From contig DASWAT010000091.1 of the NCBI GenBank assembly GCA_036390995.1, positions 1 through 5,068 on the forward strand: a DNA stretch of 5,068 bases, in the 5' to 3' direction. Position numbers and translations under genes: made by a program. The notes under the pieces were generated by a model that did not search any database, was not told the DNA's origin, and worked only from the letters and a program-made list of their open reading frames with translations. Below, in pieces: positions 1 through 4,776 of this stretch (position 1 is the stretch's first letter; every line of letters begins with the position of its first letter). The stretch comes from DASQQQ01 sp036390995 (GTDB taxonomy: Bacteria > Actinomycetota > UBA4738 > HRBIN12).

Positions 1-141
1 GAGTTCGCGAGCGCGATGGACGCGTGGATCGGCGGCGGGCGGTCGCAGCCCGCAACCGTGCTGCCCGTACAAGGGTGGGTGGCCCGCGTGCTGTTCGCCA
101 GCGACGCTTCGACCCTGGAGCTGCTCCAGCGGGCGGCGTAA
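1..141 (+). CDS. C-terminal end of an unrecognised protein (partial)
   Basis: An open frame runs from the first base of the window to a TAA at 139-141, giving 46 residues; the true start lies outside the window. The frame has almost entirely G/C third positions, as in the real genes further right, which is the main reason to think it is coding. The visible peptide contains WIGGG near residue 9-13 and ends in a probable helix, LELLQRAA. I do not recognise the family and assign no function. It ends 34 bases before the sigma-factor remnant on the same strand. A short GC stem-loop (148-161) follows the stop. It could instead be a chance open stretch, since GC-rich DNA has few stops. Confidence 0.45.
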   Translation, partial: EFASAMDAWIGGGRSQPATVLPVQGWVARVLFASDASTLELLQRAA

Positions 142-147
142 GCGGAT

Positions 148-161
148 CCGAGGCCTCTCGG
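148..161 (+). terminator. Short stem-loop after the first gene, weak terminator candidate
   Basis: CCGAG (148-152) and CTCGG (157-161) form a perfect 5-bp stem with a 4-base loop, starting six bases after the TAA at 139-141. There is no T-tract after it, so intrinsic termination is doubtful; the position directly after a stop codon is the only support. Confidence 0.2.
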
Positions 162-175
162 CTAGGACTGGGTGT

Positions 176-358
176 GTGAGCGAACAGGCCGCGTTCGAGG
201 GCTTCTACCGTGAGCACGTCGGACGGGTGGTGCGCGCCTGCACCCTGGTCCTGCTCGACCTATCGGAGGCCGGGGACGTGGCGGCCGAGGCGTTCGCCAG
301 GCTGTGGTCGAGGTGGAACGTGATCGAGGACGACGACCACGCGGGCGGCTACGTGCGC
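176..358 (+). pseudogene. ECF RNA polymerase sigma factor, N-terminal remnant (region 2 only)
   Basis: From a GTG at 176 the frame encodes about 60 residues that look like the sigma-70 region 2 of an ECF sigma factor. An FEGFYREH motif sits at residues 7-14, followed by the region 2.1-2.2 helix pair and EAGDVAAEAFARLWSRW (31-47), matching the usual pattern of A/E-rich helix, then AFARLW and RW. HAGGYV (55-60) corresponds to the usual P-x-x-Y-V before region 2.4. ECF factors normally continue through region 2.4 to a region 4 helix-turn-helix, around 160-190 residues in all. Here similarity stops at about base 355 and the frame then gives an unrelated tail ending at 442. No region 4 is visible in any frame downstream, so it should not work as a sigma factor. 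No Shine-Dalgarno precedes the GTG; a weak TAGGAC at 163-168 would place transcription close to the start codon. Confidence 0.7.
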
Positions 359-1030
359 CCTTCCCGATCTCCTGGGATCAGCTCGAGCCGACGACCGGGA
401 TCCGCGGGGGACCTCATGAGTCCTACCTCGGGATCGTCGTGAACGGAGAGGAACGGTTCTTCCTCCGAGCATGGATCGGGCCGGAGGCGTCCCCAGGCAC
501 GGTTGCCGATGCGAAGGCGGCGGTGGCGTCGCTGGACGCCCTGGGCGCCGCCCGGTGGACGACCTACCGGAGCGACACCTTCGGCTTCACCGTGACGCAT
601 CCGGATGACTGGCGCGTGGCCGGTTCCTCGCTGACGCCCGAGCTCACCGACCCCACGATATCCTCTCGCTGGGCACGTATCCGCTGCGGCCCGGCGGCAA
701 GGCCTGCATCGACGCGTACCTGCCCGGGGACGCGATCGCCGATCTCGGTCCCTCGGACGTGTTCATCACGGTCCAGGAGTCGAGCGGGGGAGGCCAGTCG
801 CCGTCCCGACCGGTCGGATTCGGCCAGAAGCCGCCCGGGTCGTGGTGACCGAACTCCCGGCCTGCGACAGCTACGCCGCTGTTCCGATGCGCGGGTGGTG
901 GTTCGCCTTCACCGACCAGGGCCGCTCCTTCTGCGCCTTCGCCGCGGTGGGGAACGCGATCGCCCGCGACGGGCAGGTCCTCCAACTGGTCTGGCACGTC
1001 CTGGACTCGCTGCGGTTCGACCCGGCCTGA
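356..1030 (+). pseudogene. Broken C-terminal part of a secreted or extracytoplasmic PsbP-like protein
   Basis: Three consecutive reading frames give one coherent protein of about 220 residues. Segment 1 (about 358-656) includes WDQLEP, SYLGIVVNGEERFF and the hallmark TFGFTVTHPDDWRV, which resembles the 'YGFS..YP..W.V' pattern of PsbP-like and other extracytoplasmic domains. Segment 2 (about 657-838) includes GTYPLRPGGKACIDAYLP and DVFITVQE. Segment 3 (about 836-1030) includes VVTELPACDSY, a W-rich GWWFAFT, and a closing VWHVLDSLRF before TGA at 1028-1030. The frame drops by one at both joins, near CCCC at 651-654 and near CCCGGG at 834-839. No start codon, signal peptide or membrane anchor is visible because the N-terminus is missing and sigma-factor sequence abuts it directly. 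A likely history is an operon of an ECF sigma factor and a membrane-anchored partner, joined by an internal deletion. The function of the intact protein is unknown; the family assignment is tentative. Confidence 0.55.
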
Positions 1031-1037
1031 TCGGAGC

Positions 1038-1439
1038 TCAACCGACGGGCTCGATCGGAAGACCCGTGTGGCGGGCGATGACGTCGAAGTCCCGGTCGGC
1101 ATGGAGGACGCTCGCGCCTTCTCGGATGGCGACCGCGGCGATCAGGCAGTCGAACGTATCGCGGACCGGCTCACCGGCACGTCGGCAGGTTCGCCAGACG
1201 GCCGCAGCACGCTCGAAGGTGACCAGGTCCCCTACGCGGAGGAGTGGGAACGCGAGGAGGTGGCGACGCACGGCCGCGAGCTCGCGTTTGCTGCGCGCGC
1301 CAGCGAGCAGTTCCATGATCACCGGCTCGGTGACCGCGATGTCGGCCTCCGACTCGATGAGCCGCCGCATGGCCCTGTGGAGTGGGCTCTCGGTGCCTCG
1401 TAGATCCTCGATCCAGGCCGACGAGTCGGGCAGGATCAA
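1038..1439 (-). CDS. vapC: VapC-family PIN-domain ribonuclease toxin
   Basis: A 133-residue protein with the full PIN-domain pattern. The N-terminus ILPDSSAWIEDLRG carries the first acidic residue, D5. E43 lies in MELLAG, D94 and D97 in VRDTFDCLIAA, and D115/D117 in LHADRDFD near the end. These conserved acidic residues bind the Mg2+ or Mn2+ used to cleave RNA; known VapC targets include tRNA and rRNA, but the target here cannot be told. The length is typical for the family. The start is a TTG at 1439-1437, sharing the four bases TTGA with the stop codon of the upstream antitoxin gene, and is chosen because it places the conserved ILPDSSAW at the N-terminus. A GAGGG lies 9 bases upstream of it. 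The tight overlap implies translational coupling, which keeps toxin output tied to antitoxin. The gene ends 7 bases from the end of the broken PsbP-like gene, which converges on it. All catalytic acids are present, so the toxin is probably active. Confidence 0.93.
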   Translation of the reverse strand: MILPDSSAWIEDLRGTESPLHRAMRRLIESEADIAVTEPVIMELLAGARSKRELAAVRRHLLAFPLLRVGDLVTFERAAAVWRTCRRAGEPVRDTFDCLIAAVAIREGASVLHADRDFDVIARHTGLPIEPVG

Positions 1440-1714
1440 GGGCGCCTTCCCTCGGCGGGTCTACGAGCGTTCGGCCCGTCGGGCACCTCGTCGCCCCAGA
1501 TCGCCCGAGCCTCCTCGTCGGTCATGTCGCTCCAGATCCCCTCGAGCTCCAGCGCGGCTCTCCACGGGTCCGTGATCGTCCCTGTCTCCTCGCCGAGGAC
1601 GGCGTGCAGGGCGAAGTCGATGGCCGCACGCTTCGAGGGGAGCGCGAACCGCTCCATCACCTTCCCCACGAGGTCCTCGTCGATCACGATGTTGGTCCGG
1701 AGCATCCTCGCCAT
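1436..1714 (-). CDS. vapB: VapB-family antitoxin
   Basis: A 92-residue protein starting at the ATG at 1714-1712. The N-terminal half, RTNIVIDEDLVGKVMERFALPSKRAAIDFAL split over residues 6-36, is the classic VapB pattern: a short beta strand (TNIVID), then two helices with the S/T-K-R-x-A-I/V-D-x-A-L signature. This is a ribbon-helix-helix type DNA-binding fold that dimerises on operator DNA. The C-terminal half, with LELEGIWSDMTDEEARAIW (residues 55-73), is acidic and hydrophobic and is expected to wrap over and block the VapC active site. It is the first gene of the vapBC pair and overlaps vapC by four bases. No Shine-Dalgarno precedes the ATG, and a TACGGT -10 box ends six bases upstream, so the mRNA is probably leaderless. 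Expression is probably self-repressed through the inverted repeat at 1735-1750. The last eight residues (Arg- and Pro-rich) look like a disordered tail. Confidence 0.92.
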   Translation of the reverse strand: MARMLRTNIVIDEDLVGKVMERFALPSKRAAIDFALHAVLGEETGTITDPWRAALELEGIWSDMTDEEARAIWGDEVPDGPNARRPAEGRRP

Positions 1715-1720
1715 GGGTAC

Positions 1721-1750
1721 ACCGTAGCACCGACTACACACGGATGTGTA
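1721..1750 (-). promoter_or_regulatory. Probable vapBC promoter giving a leaderless transcript
   Basis: Read on the minus strand, TACACA (1750-1745, 4 of 6 matches to TTGACA) and TACGGT (1726-1721, a TANNNT -10 box) are separated by 18 bases. Six bases then lead to the vapB ATG at 1714. Transcription starting at the usual distance would begin at or next to the A of the ATG, and no ribosome-binding site is present between the -10 and the start. Leaderless genes are common in actinobacteria. This is predicted by eye only. Confidence 0.5.
1735..1750. promoter_or_regulatory. Perfect inverted repeat, likely VapB/VapBC operator
   Basis: TACACA (1735-1740) and TGTGTA (1745-1750) are perfect 6-base arms around CGGA. 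The repeat overlaps the predicted vapB -35 box, where a repressor would block RNA polymerase. VapB proteins are known to bind palindromes upstream of their own genes, alone or with VapC. Further TACAC motifs on the plus strand lie at 1718-1722 and 1775-1779, so the operator may have several half-sites. Confidence 0.5.
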
Positions 1751-1774
1751 TGCGCCTGCTCCGAGCGTGTTCCG

Positions 1775-1808
1775 TACACTGGGTGCTCGAACCCTTCTGG
1801 CCTGGAGG
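1775..1808 (+). promoter_or_regulatory. Probable ppdK -10 box and ribosome-binding site
   Basis: TACACT (1775-1780) fits the TANNNT -10 pattern, with 4 of 6 matches to TATAAT; no good -35 is found 16-18 bases upstream. A start about seven bases after it would give a leader of roughly 27 bases. GGAGG (1804-1808) lies five bases before the ATG at 1814, and it decides this start over upstream in-frame alternatives. The -10 box lies within GTGT-TCCGT-ACAC (1767-1779), a short inverted repeat. Confidence 0.45.
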
Positions 1809-1813
1809 CACCG

Positions 1814-4516
1814 ATGACCAAGTACGTCTACGACTTCTCCGAGGGCAACAAGGACATGAAGGACCTCCTCGGCGGCAAGGGCGCGAATCTCGCGGAGATG
1901 ACGAACATGGGCCTGCCGGTGCCTCCGGGGTTCACCATCACCACCGAGGCCTGCCTCACGTACCTGCAGGACGACCGGTTCCCCGACGGTCTGGAGGCAG
2001 AGGTCGAGGAGCACCTGCAGGGCCTGGAACTGGCGATGAGCAAGCGCCTGGGCGAGGCGGACGATCCCTTGCTCGTGAGCGTCCGATCGGGGGCGAAGTT
2101 CTCGATGCCCGGGATGATGGACACGGTCCTGAACCTCGGGCTGAACGAGGACTCGCTCCAGGGCCTGGCCAAGCAGTCCGACGGCGACTGGCGGTTCGCT
2201 TACGACGCCTACCGGCGGTTCATCCAGATGTTCGGCAAGATCGTGATGGGGGTGCCGGGCGACGCGTTCGAGGAGGCGCTGGACGCCGCCAAGGACCGCA
2301 AGGGACCCGACGCCAAGGACACCGACCTGGAGGCCGAGGACCTCAAGCGGCTGATCGGCGAGTTCCTTGCGATCTACCACGAGCACACGGGGCAGGACTT
2401 CCCCCTCGAGCCGCGAGAGCAGATGAAGCTCGCGATCGAGGCGGTCTTCAAGTCGTGGAACGGCAAGCGCGCCCGCGACTACCGGCGGCAGAACAAGATC
2501 AGCGACGACCTCGGCACCGCGGTGAACATCGTGGCGATGGTGTTCGGGAACCGGGGGGTCGACTCGGGGACGGGCGTGGCCTTCACGCGCGATCCGGCCA
2601 CCGGCGAGAAGGTCCCCTACGGCGACTACCTGCCGAACGCCCAGGGCGAGGACGTGGTGGCCGGCATCCGCAACACCCTGCACCTGTCCGAGCTGAAGGA
2701 CCTCGATCCCGCGTCGTACGAGGGGCTCATCCGGGTCATGGACACGCTCGAGCGCCACTACCGCGACATGTGCGACATCGAGTTCACGATCGAGAAGGGC
2801 AAGCTCTGGATCCTGCAGACGCGGATCGGCAAGCGGACGGCGTTCGCCGAATGGGTCATGGCCTACGACATGCTCGCGGAGGGTCTGATCGACGCCGACG
2901 CCTCGCTCCTGCGTGTCGACGCGAACCGCCTCGAGGAGCTGTTCAAGCGCGTCATCTCGAGCACCGCGAAGGCCGAGCCGATCGCCCATGGCCTGAACGC
3001 CTCGCCCGGTGCCGCCACCGGCAAGGTGGTATTCAGTGCGGACGAGGCCCAGCAGTGGGCCGAGCGCGACGAGAAGGTCATCCTGGTCCGCCGCGAGACG
3101 ACGCCCGACGATTACCACGGCATGGTGGCTTCGCAGGGGATCCTGACCAGCGCCGGCGGTACGAACTCGCACGCCGCCGTGGTCGCTCGCGGCGAGGGGA
3201 TCCCCGCCGTGTGCGGCGCCGACCAGATCAAGATCGACCTGTCCTCGCGGGCGTTCTCCGCGAACGGGACGATCGTGAAGGAGGGAGACGTCGTCACGAT
3301 CGACGGCTTCACCGGCAACGTGTTCGTTGGCGAGCTCCCGCTGGAGGAATCGGTGCTCGAGCGGGCGCGCTCGGGCGATGCGAAGGCCCGCGAGGCGAAG
3401 GTCTGGAAGGCCTTCGAGCGAGTCATGCGGCATGCGGACGAGCGGCGCCGGCTGCGGGTCCGAGCCAACGCCGACACGCCCGACCAGTCGCAGAACGCCC
3501 GCGACCGGGGCGCCGAGGGGATCGGCCTGTGCCGGACCGAGCACATGTTCCTCGGCTCCGAGCGGGTTGCGGCCGTCCAGCAGATGATCTTCGCCGAGAC
3601 CCAGCGGGAGGAGCAGGCCGCGTACGACAAGCTGCTCCCGTTGCAGCGGAACGACTTCGTGGGCATCTTCGAGGCGATGGACGGACTGCCGGTCACGGTC
3701 CGGCTGCTCGACCCGCCGCTCCACGAGTTCCTCCCGGACCTCACCACGCTCTCGGTCGAGGTCGCGCTGGCCGAGGAGCGCGGCGAGTCCGGAGCCGAGC
3801 TCGACGAGAAGAAGCGCACGCTGCAGAAGGTGCGCGAGCTCCACGAGACGAACCCCATGCTCGGCTTGCGGGGCGTTCGGCTCGGCATCGTGAAGCCCGG
3901 CCTGTACGCGATGCAGGTCCGGGCCATCATCGAGGCCGCCTGCCGGGTGAAGAAGGCCGGCCGAGACCCAAAGGTCGAGATCATGATCCCGCTCGTGGCC
4001 ACCAAGCCGGAGCTGGAGCAGATGCGGCAGGAGCTCGAGCCGGTGGCGCAGGAGGTCCAGGATCACGAGGAGGTGCAGCTCGGCCACCTGGAATGGGGGA
4101 CGATGATCGAGGTGCCCAGGGCGGCCGTCACCGCGGGCGAGATCGCCGAGGTGGCCGACTTCTTCTCGTTCGGCACGAACGACCTCACGCAGATGGGCTT
4201 CGGCTTCTCCCGCGATGACATCGGCAAGTTCGTGGGCATGTACGAAGAGCGCAAGCTGGTGCCGGCCAACCCGTTCGTCACGATCGATCGGGGTGGCGTG
4301 GGACGCCTGATGCGGATGGCCAGCGAAGAGGGGCGGGCGGCGAACAGCCATCTGCACATCGGGATCTGCGGCGAGCACGGGGGCGACCCGGTGTCGGTGA
4401 CGTTCTGCCACGAGATCGGCCTGGACTACGTGTCCTGCTCGCCGTTCCGCGTGGAGACGGCGCGTCTCGCGGCTGGCCAGGCCGCCGTTGGACGGGCGGA
4501 GTCGGCGTCGAAGTAG
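1814..4516 (+). CDS. ppdK: Pyruvate, phosphate dikinase (PPDK)
   Basis: A complete 900-residue cytoplasmic enzyme that interconverts ATP + pyruvate + Pi and AMP + PEP + PPi, linking glycolysis and gluconeogenesis. The family is usually about 870-900 residues. Domains in order: an ATP-grasp nucleotide-binding domain (about 1-345) with GGKGANLAEM (K22), SVRSGAKFSMPGMMDT (R91), GNRGVDSGTGVAFTRDP, E323 and LQTRIGKRT (Q335, R337); a swivelling phosphohistidine domain (about 385-515) with GGTNSHAAVVARG, catalytic His453; and a PEP/pyruvate-binding TIM barrel (about 540-890) with GLCRTEHMF (R574), R630, IEVPRAAV (E766), FGTNDLTQ (N789) and GICGEHGGDP (C852, the acid-base cysteine). All known catalytic positions are present. 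The position two residues before the catalytic His, a Thr that regulatory proteins phosphorylate in many PPDKs, is Asn451 here, so that control is probably absent. The longer open frame upstream of 1814 is not coding: the PPDK N-terminal signature and the GGAGG at 1804-1808 fix the start. It is transcribed divergently from vapBC, 99 bases away, and is probably monocistronic. Only 3 of the first 60 codons end in A or T. Confidence 0.98.
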   Translation: MTKYVYDFSEGNKDMKDLLGGKGANLAEMTNMGLPVPPGFTITTEACLTYLQDDRFPDGLEAEVEEHLQGLELAMSKRLGEADDPLLVSVRSGAKFSMPGMMDTVLNLGLNEDSLQGLAKQSDGDWRFAYDAYRRFIQMFGKIVMGVPGDAFEEALDAAKDRKGPDAKDTDLEAEDLKRLIGEFLAIYHEHTGQDFPLEPREQMKLAIEAVFKSWNGKRARDYRRQNKISDDLGTAVNIVAMVFGNRGVDSGTGVAFTRDPATGEKVPYGDYLPNAQGEDVVAGIRNTLHLSELKDLDPASYEGLIRVMDTLERHYRDMCDIEFTIEKGKLWILQTRIGKRTAFAEWVMAYDMLAEGLIDADASLLRVDANRLEELFKRVISSTAKAEPIAHGLNASPGAATGKVVFSADEAQQWAERDEKVILVRRETTPDDYHGMVASQGILTSAGGTNSHAAVVARGEGIPAVCGADQIKIDLSSRAFSANGTIVKEGDVVTIDGFTGNVFVGELPLEESVLERARSGDAKAREAKVWKAFERVMRHADERRRLRVRANADTPDQSQNARDRGAEGIGLCRTEHMFLGSERVAAVQQMIFAETQREEQAAYDKLLPLQRNDFVGIFEAMDGLPVTVRLLDPPLHEFLPDLTTLSVEVALAEERGESGAELDEKKRTLQKVRELHETNPMLGLRGVRLGIVKPGLYAMQVRAIIEAACRVKKAGRDPKVEIMIPLVATKPELEQMRQELEPVAQEVQDHEEVQLGHLEWGTMIEVPRAAVTAGEIAEVADFFSFGTNDLTQMGFGFSRDDIGKFVGMYEERKLVPANPFVTIDRGGVGRLMRMASEEGRAANSHLHIGICGEHGGDPVSVTFCHEIGLDYVSCSPFRVETARLAAGQAAVGRAESASK

Positions 4517-4542
4517 CGCGAGTGACCTGCTTCACGGAACCC

Positions 4543-4569
4543 GAGGCGAACCGGGGCTAGGCTCGCCTC
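4543..4569 (+). terminator. Stem-loop after ppdK, terminator candidate
   Basis: GAGGCGA (4543-4549) and TCGCCTC (4563-4569) are perfect 7-base arms. Two further C-G pairs (4551-4552 with 4560-4561) are possible inside after a single A/C mismatch. It begins 26 bases after the ppdK stop. The tail is pyrimidine-rich but C-dominated with no run of T, so it is not a classical intrinsic terminator; GC-rich bacteria often use such structures. Confidence 0.35.
4558..4563 (+). promoter_or_regulatory. Possible -10 box for the miniprotein gene
   Basis: TAGGCT fits the TANNNT -10 pattern common in GC-rich actinobacteria. A transcript starting about seven bases later would begin near 4570, just upstream of the hairpin arm at 4575-4582, with a leader of about 36 bases. 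No convincing -35 is seen, and the box lies within the stem-loop at 4543-4569, so it may be fortuitous. Confidence 0.25.
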
Positions 4570-4574
4570 CTCTC

Positions 4575-4602
4575 CCACCTCCCCCGCGGACCAAGGAGGT
4601 GG
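4575..4602 (+). promoter_or_regulatory. Hairpin that sequesters the ribosome-binding site of the miniprotein gene
   Basis: CCACCTCC (4575-4582) is the exact reverse complement of GGAGGTGG (4595-4602), with a 12-base loop. The right arm contains most of AAGGAGGT (4593-4600), a full-length Shine-Dalgarno match placed five bases before the GTG at 4606. Six of the eight pairs are G-C, so the folded leader should hide the site from ribosomes. This is the layout of RNA thermometers, riboswitch expression platforms and translational attenuators; which, if any, applies cannot be told from the sequence. Confidence 0.45.
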
Positions 4603-4605
4603 ATC

Positions 4606-4737
4606 GTGGGCTCCCAGGAGGGCTCCTGCTCGCGCCGTCGCAGACGGCGGATCCTCCTCCCCCTCGCGGTCGTCGCGGCGCTGGCGTGTGCGCCGCTCCT
4701 GCTGGGCTGGCACTGGGCCAAGCTGGGCTGGCCGTGA
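4606..4737 (+). CDS. Small single-pass membrane protein, 43 residues
   Basis: A GTG start preceded at five bases by AAGGAGGT, the strongest ribosome-binding site in the window, opens 43 codons ending in TGA at 4735-4737. The N-terminus is polar (GSQEGSCS), followed by six consecutive arginines at 10-15. A hydrophobic stretch of about 20 residues (16-35: ILLPL, AVVAALACAP, LLLGW) follows, then a short tail with tryptophans at 35, 37 and 42. By the positive-inside rule, the Arg cluster should hold the N-terminus in the cytoplasm with the tail outside. I know no family for it. Cys28 follows ALA, which does not fit a standard lipobox. It lies between ppdK and the integrase gene, and its stop codon overlaps the extended -10 of the integrase promoter. 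It could belong to the host or to the mobile element. The strong site and clear topology favour a real gene; its short length keeps confidence moderate. Confidence 0.5.
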   Translation: MGSQEGSCSRRRRRRILLPLAVVAALACAPLLLGWHWAKLGWP

Positions 4738-4743
4738 TATAGT
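4735..4743 (+). promoter_or_regulatory. Extended -10 promoter for the integrase gene
   Basis: TGA-TATAGT carries the TGN extension immediately before a -10 hexamer with 5 of 6 matches to TATAAT; it is the best -10 in the window and sits in an AT-rich island. No clear -35 exists at 17 bases, but extended -10 promoters can do without one. The start would fall near 4750, about 27 bases before the integrase ATG. The TG is part of the miniprotein stop codon. Confidence 0.5.
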
Positions 4744-4747
4744 AACC

Positions 4748-4757
4748 GATAGCTATC
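4748..4757. promoter_or_regulatory. Perfect 10-bp palindrome at the predicted integrase transcription start
   Basis: GATAGCTATC is its own reverse complement. It follows the -10 box by four bases, so a bound protein would block initiation; an operator for control of integrase expression is the simplest reading. It is the right half of an AT-rich island (4736-4757, 14 of 22 bases A/T) and could alternatively be part of an attachment site. Confidence 0.4.
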
Positions 4758-4776
4758 CGCGAGGAGGCGGTCAGCT

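Noticed and set aside
644..1102. A 152-codon minus-strand open frame
   Set aside because: It is antisense to the PsbP-like remnant, Pro/Arg/Ser-rich, without a recognisable domain or a ribosome-binding site that I can see.
304..1575. A 423-codon plus-strand open frame
   Set aside because: Only the part up to about 656 resembles a protein; the rest is off-frame to the PsbP-like remnant and antisense to vapBC.
1382..1813. In-frame upstream extension of the ppdK open frame
   Set aside because: It crosses vapB and the intergenic region antisense, lacks family similarity, and the GGAGG plus conserved N-terminus place the start at 1814.
1744..4218. A long plus-strand open frame overlapping ppdK in another frame
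   Set aside because: It is low-complexity Arg/Gly/Pro-rich sequence typical of an off-frame reading of a GC-rich gene.
1436..4411. A 991-codon open frame on the minus strand covering ppdK
   Set aside because: It is an antisense shadow of the strongly GC-biased ppdK codons; only its last 92 codons, which are vapB, are a real gene.
1814..4516. Phosphoenolpyruvate synthase instead of PPDK
   Set aside because: The GNRGVDSGTGVAFTRDP, GEDVVAGIR and QTRIGKRT motifs and the domain lengths follow PPDK, and the phosphohistidine motif ends in SHAAVVARG rather than the C-H-A-A-I-I form of PEP synthase.
4678..4692. Possible lipobox around Cys28 of the miniprotein
   Set aside because: The residues before the Cys are A-L-A rather than L-[A/S/T]-[G/A], and the mature peptide would be only 16 residues.
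4488..4742. An 84-codon plus-strand frame after ppdK
   Set aside because: It starts within ppdK off frame and overlaps the 43-codon gene, which has the better start signal and a sensible membrane topology.
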